From Oscillospiraceae bacterium (GTDB taxonomy: Bacteria; Bacillota; Clostridia; Oscillospirales; Oscillospiraceae), in contig SVMF01000018.1 in the NCBI GenBank assembly GCA_015067565.1, positions 1-51,494 of the forward strand: DNA of 51,494 nucleotides. The letters run 5' to 3'. The notes below the pieces were generated by a model that was given only the letters and a program-made list of their open reading frames with translations, made no database searches and had not been told where the DNA came from. Of this stretch, positions 8,855 through 15,861 are shown in pieces. Each line of letters begins with the position of its first letter. Position 1 is the stretch's first letter. Both the position numbers and the translations under genes were made by a program.

Positions 8855-9354
8855 TGGAAAGACAGTATAAGCTGGTTCGCTACAACCTCAACGGCAAGGA
8901 TGTCGAGCAGATGGTCGATGTCCGTGCCAGCCTGACCGATATGCTGCGTAATGACTTCCGCATGACCTCTGTCAAGAAGGGTTGCGAGGTCGGCGAGTGC
9001 GGTGCTTGCACCGTCATCATCAACGGCGAGGCCTTCAACTCGTGCATCTATCTGGCTGTCTGGGCAGACGGCAAGAAGATCCGCACCTTAGAGAGTCTCA
9101 TGGGTCCGAATGGTGAGCTGTCCGATATTCAGCAGGCATTCATTGACGAAGCTGCCATCCAGTGTGGATTCTGCACTCCTGGCTTCATCATGAGCTCCTG
9201 GGAGATTCTGGAGAGTGGAAAGGAATATACCGATGCCGAGCTCAGAAAGCTTCTTTCCGGACACCTTTGCCGCTGCACGGGCTATGAGAATATCATCCGT
9301 GCGGTCAAGAAGACCATGTATGAGCGCCTGGGCAAGGAAATGCCCGAGGAATAA
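8854..9354 (+). CDS. xdhC: Xanthine dehydrogenase [2Fe-2S] subunit XdhC
   Basis: A 166-residue ferredoxin-type subunit with both clusters intact. Plant-type cluster cysteines are at 44, 49, 52 and 64 (GCEVGECGAC...NSC). The second cluster uses C104, C107, C139 and C141 (QCGFC, LCRC). It carries electrons from XdhA to XdhB. ATG 8854 overlaps the xdhB stop and is preceded by AGGAGG (8839-8844); an upstream in-frame ATG at 8812 lies inside xdhB and lacks support. The intact cysteines contrast with the Cys-less equivalent domain in the nearby XdhD. Confidence 0.92.
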   Translation: MERQYKLVRYNLNGKDVEQMVDVRASLTDMLRNDFRMTSVKKGCEVGECGACTVIINGEAFNSCIYLAVWADGKKIRTLESLMGPNGELSDIQQAFIDEAAIQCGFCTPGFIMSSWEILESGKEYTDAELRKLLSGHLCRCTGYENIIRAVKKTMYERLGKEMPEE

Positions 9355-9360
9355 AATGTG

Positions 9361-9393
9361 AAAAAGGCTTGGCCGATGCGGTCAAGCCTTTTT
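9361..9393 (+). terminator. Rho-independent terminator of the xdh operon
   Basis: Arms AAAAAGGCTTG (9361-9371) and CAAGCCTTTTT (9383-9393) form a perfect 11-bp stem ending in a T run, 6 bp after the xdhC stop. Confidence 0.9.
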
Positions 9394-9420
9394 CTCTGCT
9401 ACAATTATTATGGTGATGCT

Positions 9421-10284
9421 ATGTACAAAACGGCAAACGATTACTATAAGGAAAAATACGGCTGCAAGGTATACAAGCTGGCTGTCGATGGCGGCTTTAC
9501 TTGCCCGAATCGAGATGGAAGTCTTTCTTCCGAGGGGTGTATTTTCTGTTCGGCTCTCGGCAGTGGAGAGTTTGCGGAACGTGGAAACAACATAACCGAG
9601 CAGCTTGAACGCGCGAAAGCACGGGTCGCGTCAAAGATCAAAAACGGAAAATATATCGCGTATTTTCAATCCTTCACAAACACCTATGCGCCGACGGAGC
9701 GTTTGAAAAGCTTGTTTTCTGAGGCGATCGCACTTGACTATATTGTCGGAGTCAATATTGCGACCCGTCCGGACTGCCTGCCGAAGGAAACCGTGCAGCT
9801 GCTTTCGCAGCTGAATCAAATCAAGCCGATCACGGTGGAGCTGGGACTGCAAACTGCAAATGACGCAGTGGGGCAGTACATCAACCGCGGCTACCGATCC
9901 GAGACTTACGTCGATGCGGTGAGCCGTCTGAAGGCAGCGGGACTTGAGGTGATTACGCATATCATCATCGGGCTTCCCGCGGATGATCCCGTTTCGACCA
10001 CGAGATATGCGGTGCGCAGCGGCACGGACGGGATCAAATTCCACCTGCTGCATATCCTCAAAAATACAAGGCTGGAAAAAGAGTTTGCCGCAGGACGGGT
10101 GAGGGCACTAACGCTTGAGGAATATGCCGAGCTCCTGAAACAGTGCCTTTCCGTCCTGCCGAAGGAGATCGTCGTGCACCGCATCACGGGCGACGGCGCC
10201 AAGAGAGATCTGATCGCGCCTATGTGGTCAGCGGATAAAAAGAAAACGCTGAACGATCTGAACCGATACCTAAATGCTCTATAA
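9421..10284 (+). CDS. Radical SAM protein, YhcC/TIGR01212 family
   Basis: A 287-residue protein of the TIGR01212 radical SAM group. The Fe-S cysteines are C28, C40 and C43 (FTCPNRDG...GCIFC), a CX11CX2C spacing typical of this group rather than the common CX3CX2C. The start is placed at ATG 9421 (MYKTANDYYKEKYG), where family members begin; in-frame codons further upstream fall in the terminator. The SD is weak. E. coli YhcC belongs to this family; the biochemical role is poorly known. It stands alone between the xdh terminator and serC. Confidence 0.85.
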   Translation: MYKTANDYYKEKYGCKVYKLAVDGGFTCPNRDGSLSSEGCIFCSALGSGEFAERGNNITEQLERAKARVASKIKNGKYIAYFQSFTNTYAPTERLKSLFSEAIALDYIVGVNIATRPDCLPKETVQLLSQLNQIKPITVELGLQTANDAVGQYINRGYRSETYVDAVSRLKAAGLEVITHIIIGLPADDPVSTTRYAVRSGTDGIKFHLLHILKNTRLEKEFAAGRVRALTLEEYAELLKQCLSVLPKEIVVHRITGDGAKRDLIAPMWSADKKKTLNDLNRYLNAL

Positions 10285-10431
10285 GAAAAGGCTCGCTGAA
10301 AGGGGAGGCTGTTTCCGTGGACAATTCTTGCCAGTTTGCATAGTTTTCCATTTGAGAATTGTGCAATCTTATGATTTTTTATAAAATGACCAAAAACTGT
10401 GAGTGCATCAAAAACTTTTTGGTTTTTTGGG

Positions 10432-10460
10432 TTGATTATTTAATTATTATAGAGTATACT
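10432..10460 (+). promoter_or_regulatory. serC promoter
   Basis: TTGATT (10432-10437) and TATACT (10455-10460) are 17 bp apart. The serC SD (AGGAGG, about 10493-10498) follows about 35 nt downstream. The rest of 10285-10431 has no gene. Confidence 0.8.
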
Positions 10461-10506
10461 GTATGTAGTATGGCAAAAATGCCAAAAAATATAGGAGGCA
10501 AGTTCT

Positions 10507-11592
10507 ATGAAATACGATCGTACATACAATTTTTCTGCAGGCCCCGCTACTATGCCCGTTCCTGTTCTCGAGGAAGTTCGTGACGAGCTGCTTAACTACC
10601 GTGGCTCCGGCATGAGCGTTATGGAAATGTCCCATCGCTCCAAGGTCTATCAGCAGATCATCGACGAGGCTGAGCAGGATCTTCGCGACCTGATGAACAT
10701 TCCCGACAACTACAGAGTTCTCTTCATCCAGGGCGGCGCAACCCTTCAGTTCGCTATGATCCCTATGAACCTGATGAAGAACGGCAAGGCTGTCTACATC
10801 GAGACCGGTGCATGGTCCAAGAAGGCCATCAGCGAGGCTAAGAAGTATGGCGAAGTCATCGTTGCTGCTTCTTCCAAGGATCGCAACTACTCCTACGTTC
10901 CCGATTGCTCCGATCTGGACATCCCCGAGGATGCTGACTATGTCTACATCTGCGAGAACGAGACCATCCACGGCACCACCTGGAACAAGCTACCCAATAC
11001 CAAGGGCAAGATTCTGGTTTCCGACCAGTCCTCCATGTTCCTGTCCAGACCCTGCAACGTCGCAGACTACGGCTTGATCTACGCAGGTGTTCAGAAGAAC
11101 GTCGGCCCCGCAGGTATGGTCGTTGTTATCATCCGTGAAGATCTCATCCGTGACGATCTGTGCGAGAAGACCCCCATCTACATGTCCTACAAGACCCACA
11201 ATGACGCAGGCTCCATGTACAACACCCCGAACTGCTGGGCAATCTATGTCTGCGGCAAGGTCTTCAAGTATCTCAAGACCCTGGGCGGCCTCGAGGCTAT
11301 GGACAAGATCAACCAGGAGAAGGCAGCCGTTATGTATGACTTCCTTGACAACTCCAAGCTCTTCAAGGGCACCGTCGACAAGGCTGACCGCAGCCTGATG
11401 AACATCCCGTTCGTTACCGGCGACGCTGATCTGGATGCTGAGGTCGTTGCTTACACCAAGAAGGCTGGTTTTGAGAACCTCAAGGGCCACAAGTCCGTTG
11501 GTGGTCTGCGTGCTTCCACCTACAATGCAATGCCGAAGGAAGGCGTTGAGGCTCTGGTTGAGTGCCTGAAGAAGTTTGAGGCTGAGCGCTAA
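10507..11592 (+). CDS. serC: Phosphoserine aminotransferase
   Basis: A 361-residue class V aminotransferase that converts 3-phosphohydroxypyruvate and glutamate to phosphoserine. It opens with the SerC signature YNFSAGPATMPVPVLEE, contains the PLP-lysine stretch IYAGVQKNVGPAG, and ends with GGLRASTYNAM, the conserved SerC C-terminal motif. The length is normal. ATG 10507 follows AGGAGG. It leads a serC-serA pair; no phosphoserine phosphatase gene is visible in the window. Confidence 0.95.
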   Translation: MKYDRTYNFSAGPATMPVPVLEEVRDELLNYRGSGMSVMEMSHRSKVYQQIIDEAEQDLRDLMNIPDNYRVLFIQGGATLQFAMIPMNLMKNGKAVYIETGAWSKKAISEAKKYGEVIVAASSKDRNYSYVPDCSDLDIPEDADYVYICENETIHGTTWNKLPNTKGKILVSDQSSMFLSRPCNVADYGLIYAGVQKNVGPAGMVVVIIREDLIRDDLCEKTPIYMSYKTHNDAGSMYNTPNCWAIYVCGKVFKYLKTLGGLEAMDKINQEKAAVMYDFLDNSKLFKGTVDKADRSLMNIPFVTGDADLDAEVVAYTKKAGFENLKGHKSVGGLRASTYNAMPKEGVEALVECLKKFEAER

Positions 11593-11626
11593 TTTCACAT
11601 TATAATACGAAAAGGAGATTTTCACT

Positions 11627-12532
11627 ATGCGTATTCTTGTTACCGACGGTATGGATAAGTCCGCCATTGCCGCTCTGCAGGCAAATGGACATGAGGTCGT
11701 TGAGCAGTACTACGAGCCCGATCAGCTCGGTGCAGCTCTGCGTGAGTTCGATGCAGTCGTCGTCCGCTCCAAGACCAAGGTTCGTGCAAACCACATCGAC
11801 GAGGCTAAGGGCGGCAAGCTGAAGCTCATCATCCGCGGCGGCGTTGGCGTTGACAATATCGATGTCAAGTATGCTGAGGAAAACGGCATTGCTGTCAGAA
11901 ATACTCCTCGTGCATCCTCTCAGTCCGTTGCTGAGCTGGCAATGGGCCTGATGTTCTCCTGCTGCCGTTACATCTCCATCGCTGGCCACACCATGCGTGA
12001 GGACAAGTGGGAGAAGAAGGCTTACGGCAAGGGCATCGAGCTGAGCGGCAAGACCCTCGGCATCGTTGGCTTCGGCCGCATCGGCCAGGCTCTGGGCAAG
12101 ATGGCAAAGGCCATCGGCATGGATGTTGTTGCATTCGACATCTTCCACATTCCCGGCATCGAAGAAGAGATGGGAATTCCCTATGTTGAGATGGATGAGC
12201 TGCTGGCAAAGGCTGATTTCGTTAGTGTCCATGCTCCGGCAGTTGACGGCGGCAAGCTGATCAGTGCTGAGAACATCGCAAAGATGAAGGACGGCGTCGT
12301 CATCATCAACACCTCCCGTGGCACCAACTGCGACGAGGCTGCCCTGCTTGCAGCACTCGAGAGCGGCAAGGTCCGTGCAGCCGGCCTCGACGTTTTCAAC
12401 GAAGAGCCGTCCCTGAATAAGGCTTTGTACAACCATCCGATGGTTTCCTGCACGCCGCACATTGGTGCAGCTACCCAGGAAGCTCAGAAGCGCATCGGCA
12501 CGGAGATCGTCTCCATCATCGAAAACTTCTAA
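11627..12532 (+). CDS. serA: D-3-phosphoglycerate dehydrogenase, short form without ACT domain
   Basis: A 301-residue D-2-hydroxyacid dehydrogenase. The NAD-binding motif GIVGFGRIGQ lies at about residue 145, followed by the catalytic Arg/Glu/His set of the family (IRGGVGVDNID, the Glu after it, CTPHIGA). Its place directly behind serC makes 3-phosphoglycerate the likely substrate, as the first step of serine synthesis. It ends just after the catalytic domain, so it lacks the C-terminal ACT domain that gives serine feedback in longer SerA proteins. The leader ATACGAAAAGGAGATT is nearly identical to that of gdhA at 12590. Confidence 0.88.
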   Translation: MRILVTDGMDKSAIAALQANGHEVVEQYYEPDQLGAALREFDAVVVRSKTKVRANHIDEAKGGKLKLIIRGGVGVDNIDVKYAEENGIAVRNTPRASSQSVAELAMGLMFSCCRYISIAGHTMREDKWEKKAYGKGIELSGKTLGIVGFGRIGQALGKMAKAIGMDVVAFDIFHIPGIEEEMGIPYVEMDELLAKADFVSVHAPAVDGGKLISAENIAKMKDGVVIINTSRGTNCDEAALLAALESGKVRAAGLDVFNEEPSLNKALYNHPMVSCTPHIGAATQEAQKRIGTEIVSIIENF

Positions 12533-12541
12533 CTATTTTTA

Positions 12542-12564
12542 GGGAGGAAGCGTTGCTTCCTCCC
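12542..12564 (+). terminator. Perfect 10-bp hairpin between serA and gdhA
   Basis: GGGAGGAAGC (12542-12551) and GCTTCCTCCC (12555-12564) enclose a GTT loop. There is no T tract, so partial termination or transcript stabilisation between serA and gdhA is more likely than full termination. Confidence 0.6.
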
Positions 12565-12589
12565 ATACATACGAAAAGGAGATTATATT

Positions 12590-13942
12590 ATGAACGCATA
12601 TGTCCAGCGTACCATCGAGGATGTTCGCAAGAAGCATAAGAATCAGCCTGAGTTCGTTCAGACTGTTGAGGAAGTCCTCTCCTCCCTTTCCCCCGTGATC
12701 GACAAGCACCCCGAGTATGAGAAGGTTGACCTGCTTGGCCGCATGGTCGAGCCGGAGCGTATGTTCACCTTCCGTGTTTGTTGGGTTGACGACAATGGCC
12801 AGACCCACACCAACATTGGCTATCGCTGCCAGTTCAACGGTGCGATCGGCCCGTACAAGGGTGGTCTGCGCTTCCAGCCCAATGTCTATGAAGGCATCAT
12901 CAAGTTCCTCGGCTTTGAGCAGACCTTCAAGAACTCTCTGACCGGCCTGCCCATCGGCGGCGGCAAGGGCGGCTCTGACTTCGATCCGTCCGGCAAGTCT
13001 GACGCTGAGATCATGCGCTTCTGCCAGAGCTACATGACCGCTCTGTACCGCTATATCGGACCGGATGTCGACGTTCCCGCAGGTGATATGGGCGTTGGCG
13101 CTCGCGAGATCGGCTATATGTTCGGCCAGTATCGTCGTCTGAAGGGCGTTTGGGAAAACGGCGTTCTCACCGGCAAGGGCTTCAGCTACGGTGGCTCCCT
13201 GACCCGCCCGGAAGCTACCGGCTACGGCGCAGTTTACTATCTGCAGGAAGTCCTGGCTCACGAAGGCGAGAGCATCGAGGGCAAGACCATTGCAGTTTCC
13301 GGCTTCGGCAATGTTGCATGGGGCATCTGCAAGAAGGCTCATCACCTCGGCGCTAAGGTCGTTACCCTGTCTGGTCCCGACGGCTACATCTATGACGAAG
13401 AAGGCGTTTCCTCCTCTATGGAGAAGGTTGACTACCTCGTCGAGATGCGTAACTCCGGCCGCAACCGCGTACAGGACTACGCTGACAAGTTCGGTGTACC
13501 GTTCTTCCCCGGCGAGAAGCCTTGGGGTGTCAAGGCTGACATCATCATGCCGTCTGCTATGCAGAACGATGTTAAGATGGACTCTGCTGAGAAGATCGTT
13601 GCCAATGGCATCAAGTACTACATCGAAGTTGCCAATATGCCCACCACCAACGACGCACTGGCTTACCTGATGAGCCAGGAGAACATGATCGTTGCTCCGT
13701 CCAAGGCTGTTAACGCAGGCGGCGTTGGCGTTTCCGCTCTGGAAATGGCACAGAACTCCGAGCGTCTGGTCTGGACGGCTGAGGAAGTCGACAGCCAGCT
13801 CAAGCGCATGATGCAGAACATCCACAAGGTTTCTGCAGAGGCTGCTGAGGAATATGGCCTCGGCTACAACCTCGTGGCCGGCGCTAACATCGCGGGCTTC
13901 AAGAAGGTTGCCGAAGCTATGATGGCTCAGGGTATTTTCTAA
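12590..13942 (+). CDS. gdhA: NADP-type glutamate dehydrogenase
   Basis: A 450-residue hexameric glutamate dehydrogenase that aminates 2-oxoglutarate. The substrate-binding GGLRFQP and the catalytic-lysine region PIGGGKGGSDFDP are present, followed by DVPAGDMGVGAREIGYMFGQYRR and the dinucleotide fold around VSGFGNVAWG. The length matches the bacterial 450-residue class. ATG 12590 follows AAAAGGAG. The gene shares its leader sequence with serA and provides glutamate for SerC, so a serC-serA-gdhA unit is plausible. A deleted IS element follows within 30 bp. Confidence 0.95.
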   Translation: MNAYVQRTIEDVRKKHKNQPEFVQTVEEVLSSLSPVIDKHPEYEKVDLLGRMVEPERMFTFRVCWVDDNGQTHTNIGYRCQFNGAIGPYKGGLRFQPNVYEGIIKFLGFEQTFKNSLTGLPIGGGKGGSDFDPSGKSDAEIMRFCQSYMTALYRYIGPDVDVPAGDMGVGAREIGYMFGQYRRLKGVWENGVLTGKGFSYGGSLTRPEATGYGAVYYLQEVLAHEGESIEGKTIAVSGFGNVAWGICKKAHHLGAKVVTLSGPDGYIYDEEGVSSSMEKVDYLVEMRNSGRNRVQDYADKFGVPFFPGEKPWGVKADIIMPSAMQNDVKMDSAEKIVANGIKYYIEVANMPTTNDALAYLMSQENMIVAPSKAVNAGGVGVSALEMAQNSERLVWTAEEVDSQLKRMMQNIHKVSAEAAEEYGLGYNLVAGANIAGFKKVAEAMMAQGIF

Positions 13943-14002
13943 TATCACAACAAATCGATACCCCTGCCTTGAACCGAACCAGTAAAATCGGACAATAGAC
14001 AA

Positions 14003-14044
14003 AACACCCCCTAATGTAGGATAATAACTACATTAGGGGGTGTT
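14003..14044. repeat. 17-bp perfect inverted repeat upstream of the IS OrfA
   Basis: Arms AACACCCCCTAATGTAG (14003-14019) and CTACATTAGGGGGTGTT (14028-14044) lie just inside the left IS end, directly before the OrfA start. It may shield the transposase gene from readthrough from gdhA and doubles as a gdhA terminator candidate. Confidence 0.75.
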
Positions 14045-14047
14045 GTT

Positions 14048-14332
14048 ATGTCCAAACGAAATTATACGCATATCAAGGAATTGCTACCGACAATACAAAC
14101 AATGGTGGCAGAGGGAATGACACAAAGAGAAATTGCAGAGCATTTTGACTTCAAAGACAAGTTTGTAGTAAAAGAAGCGCTAAAACATGCAAGAAAGAAT
14201 GGAACTACCATTCCAAAATTTAGAACCCGTAAACCGGCTAAGACGTTGCAAGAGTACAAGTACGAGAATAAAAGATTGAAAATGGAAAATGAATTGCTGC
14301 GGGATTTTCTCTCGCTCACAGAAAGGATGTGA
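14048..14332 (+). CDS. IS3-family OrfA-like helix-turn-helix protein
   Basis: A 94-residue protein with an N-terminal helix-turn-helix (MTQREIAEHFDF) and a C-terminal Leu/Glu-rich coiled segment (YKYENKRLKMENELLRDFL) typical of IS3 OrfA, which pairs with OrfB through a leucine zipper. Base composition is more AT-rich than in the flanking gdhA. With OrfB nearly gone it cannot catalyse transposition alone. Confidence 0.75.
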   Translation: MSKRNYTHIKELLPTIQTMVAEGMTQREIAEHFDFKDKFVVKEALKHARKNGTTIPKFRTRKPAKTLQEYKYENKRLKMENELLRDFLSLTERM

Positions 14333-14336
14333 GGCC

Positions 14337-14420
14337 GAAATTCAAGTATACTTTTACAACAATGAACGTATTCAAACAAAAACGGGAGTGGAGCCGCTTA
14401 CGCTGCGCCACTGCGCATAA
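14337..14420 (+). pseudogene. C-terminal remnant of an IS3 OrfB transposase
   Basis: A 28-codon in-frame stretch reads EIQVYFYNNERIQTKTGV..., ending in LRHCA and a stop. YNNERIQ-K-x-x-PxxxR is the usual end of the DDE transposase of IS3 elements. The catalytic core is absent, so this is a deletion relic lying right after OrfA. Confidence 0.75.
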
Positions 14421-14606
14421 AACGAAATATTTCCTACATAAGGGGCTTTTTGTACTGTCCGCACAAATTGGGGCAGTTCACTGTGGCAGGTGGATTTTTG
14501 CTGAAAATTTTGCATAACCGTTGGGAGAGAGTATGCATCGTATGCATAAAAACAGCATGATTTGTCAATGTAACAGTAAAAATGTGCATTTTTTTAAAAA
14601 CAGGAC

Positions 14607-14635
14607 TTGTATATTCTCAGATCTTATGTTATCAT
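14607..14635 (+). promoter_or_regulatory. Predicted promoter of the OLE-like RNA/oapA operon
   Basis: TTGTAT (14607-14612) and TATCAT (14630-14635) are 17 bp apart. This predicts a start near 14642, exactly where composition changes from AT-rich to the GC-rich gene-free block. Region 14481-14606 is AT-rich with nothing else recognisable. Confidence 0.65.
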
Positions 14636-14641
14636 ATACAC

Positions 14642-15235
14642 GGTGGCGCTGTATCCTAGTCAAAGGCCGCCGGTATCGAAGAAGGGCCTAAAAATCCTTT
14701 TAAGGGCATATCGATGAAGTCCCTGGTGCTTGCTTTTTTCGCCCAGATTAGGGTGGGTGCTGGGGGTTAAGGTTTTCGGGCGAGGCGCAATGGCATGTGC
14801 CGACCGACCCGGATTCCGTGGAGACCTGCTATTGTGCGACAGACGCAAAGTACTTTGTTACCCGGACTGCGTACGAAACAGGAGTAGAACCTGCAATGCG
14901 GTGCACAGAATCGTGTGCTGTGTGCAGTGTAGCCTGCCTTGCGTGGGCATGCGGGGATTGGGGAGTGAGGCGTTCGGGGCTGTGGCCGCAGCCGACGAGC
15001 GATATTGCCCCTTGAAACCATGTCTGCAAAAGAGGATAGAGCCGGCGTACGATGTTGTGGAAAGCACCTAGGCTGTCTTTTAAATAAAGGGCAGATAAGG
15101 GATTGCAGTGCGGACTAAGTGGCAATCGGGTAGCGGATGCGGTGACGCTCCGTCGAGACTTCAAACGGAAACGGCTGTGTGGTGACGCACAGTAGTCAAA
15201 GGGGAAATCCAACCCGACCTAAGCCGTAAGTTTAA
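14642..15235 (+). ncRNA. Candidate OLE (ornate large extremophilic) RNA
   Basis: About 600 nt with no supported coding sequence, rising abruptly in GC after a promoter and ending just before the oapA ribosome binding site. Local stems are visible, for example CTGTG/CACAG near 15175-15192. TAGTCAAAGG occurs as a direct repeat near both ends (14657-14666 and 15193-15202). The call rests mainly on context: the next gene has OapA features and is followed by dxs, tlyA, nadK, argR and recN, the established OLE neighbourhood in Firmicutes, and the length fits the roughly 610-nt class. OLE RNA forms a membrane ribonucleoprotein with OapA and is tied to alcohol, cold and Mg2+ stress in Bacillus halodurans (now Halalkalibacterium). 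The exact ends are inferred; I cannot align the sequence to the family model. Confidence 0.82.
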
Positions 15236-15282
15236 CTTTATCTGCTGCCACCGCTTCTTTTTGAAGTTTAGGAGGATGCATC

Positions 15283-15861
15283 TTGGCAAAAACGGAGCCA
15301 CGAAGTAAAAAGAAGAAAAAGAATAGTAAGGTGCGTTGGATCATCACGATCTTTTTTATTACGGTTTTGATCTCCTCGACAATTTCGTTTCTGTCGTCCA
15401 GCTTGCTGGCTTCGTCCGGTCTTGTCGAGGCGTTTGTCATCTTGATGGTAATCGTCCTGATTGGCATTTTGTTCGACACTGTCGGTGTTGCTGTGATGTC
15501 GGCGAACGAAAAGCCGTTTCATTCTATGGCGGCCAAGAAGCTGCCCGGGGCGCAGGAGGCGCTGATGCTGTTGCGCAATGCGGAGAAGGTGTCCAGCTTT
15601 TGCAATGATGTCGTAGGTGATATCTGCGGTGTCGTTTCGGGCTCGGCCTCGGCTGTCATTGCCGTAAAGGCACTTTCACAGCAGGTCAGCAGCGATGCCG
15701 TTTCTCAGTTGATCATGTCCGCTTTGGTTGCGGGTGTGACCATTGCAGGCAAGGCCTGCGGTAAGAATGTCGCAATGAGCCGCTGTACACAGATCGTTAT
15801 GCTGGCTTCAAAGCCGATCTACTATATAAAGTCACTGTTCCGCAGTAAGCGGAAAAAGTGA
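15283..15861 (+). CDS. oapA: OLE-associated membrane protein OapA
   Basis: A 192-residue membrane protein with a Lys/Arg-rich N-terminus (SKKKKKNSK) that could contact RNA. Hydrophobic helices lie at about 19-41, 47-72, 110-130 and 140-157, followed by a basic C-terminus (KSLFRSKRKK). Residues D109 and D113 form DVVGD, fitting the DxxxD motif known to be important in OapA. The start is TTG 15283, preceded by AGGAGG (15270-15275) at 7 nt; the ATG at 15276 is out of frame and ends quickly. It directly follows the candidate OLE RNA and overlaps the dxs reading frame at GTGA, so RNA, oapA and dxs are probably one transcript. Confidence comes from motif plus synteny. Confidence 0.85.
   Translation: MAKTEPRSKKKKKNSKVRWIITIFFITVLISSTISFLSSSLLASSGLVEAFVILMVIVLIGILFDTVGVAVMSANEKPFHSMAAKKLPGAQEALMLLRNAEKVSSFCNDVVGDICGVVSGSASAVIAVKALSQQVSSDAVSQLIMSALVAGVTIAGKACGKNVAMSRCTQIVMLASKPIYYIKSLFRSKRKK

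Larger units (their letters stand above)
13970..14480. mobile_element. Internally deleted IS3-family element, about 511 bp
   Basis: The left end (TGAACCG..., from 13970) and the reverse complement of the right end (TGAACTGCCCC..., to 14480) align over about 50 bp, sharing CGGACA, ACAAAA and a CCCCTWATGTAGGA block. The termini are TG...CA as in IS3-family elements. Inside are an OrfA-type gene (14048-14332) and only the last 28 codons of an OrfB (14337-14420), so most of the transposase is missing. I could not identify a clear target-site duplication. Confidence 0.75.

Noticed and set aside
11601-11606. A TATAAT box between serC and serA as an internal promoter.
   Set aside because: The best -35 candidate (TTTGAG) is 20 bp away, too far for a convincing sigma-A promoter.
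14329-14517. A 62-codon plus-strand frame after the IS OrfA.
   Set aside because: It is out of frame with the recognisable OrfB C-terminus (14337-14420) and crosses the IS right end.
14767-15212. Open frames of 60-127 codons on both strands inside the candidate OLE RNA.
   Set aside because: They overlap each other on both strands, lack good SDs, and their compositions (many Cys, Arg, Trp, Pro) are unlike real proteins of this genome. The structured-RNA reading explains the region better.
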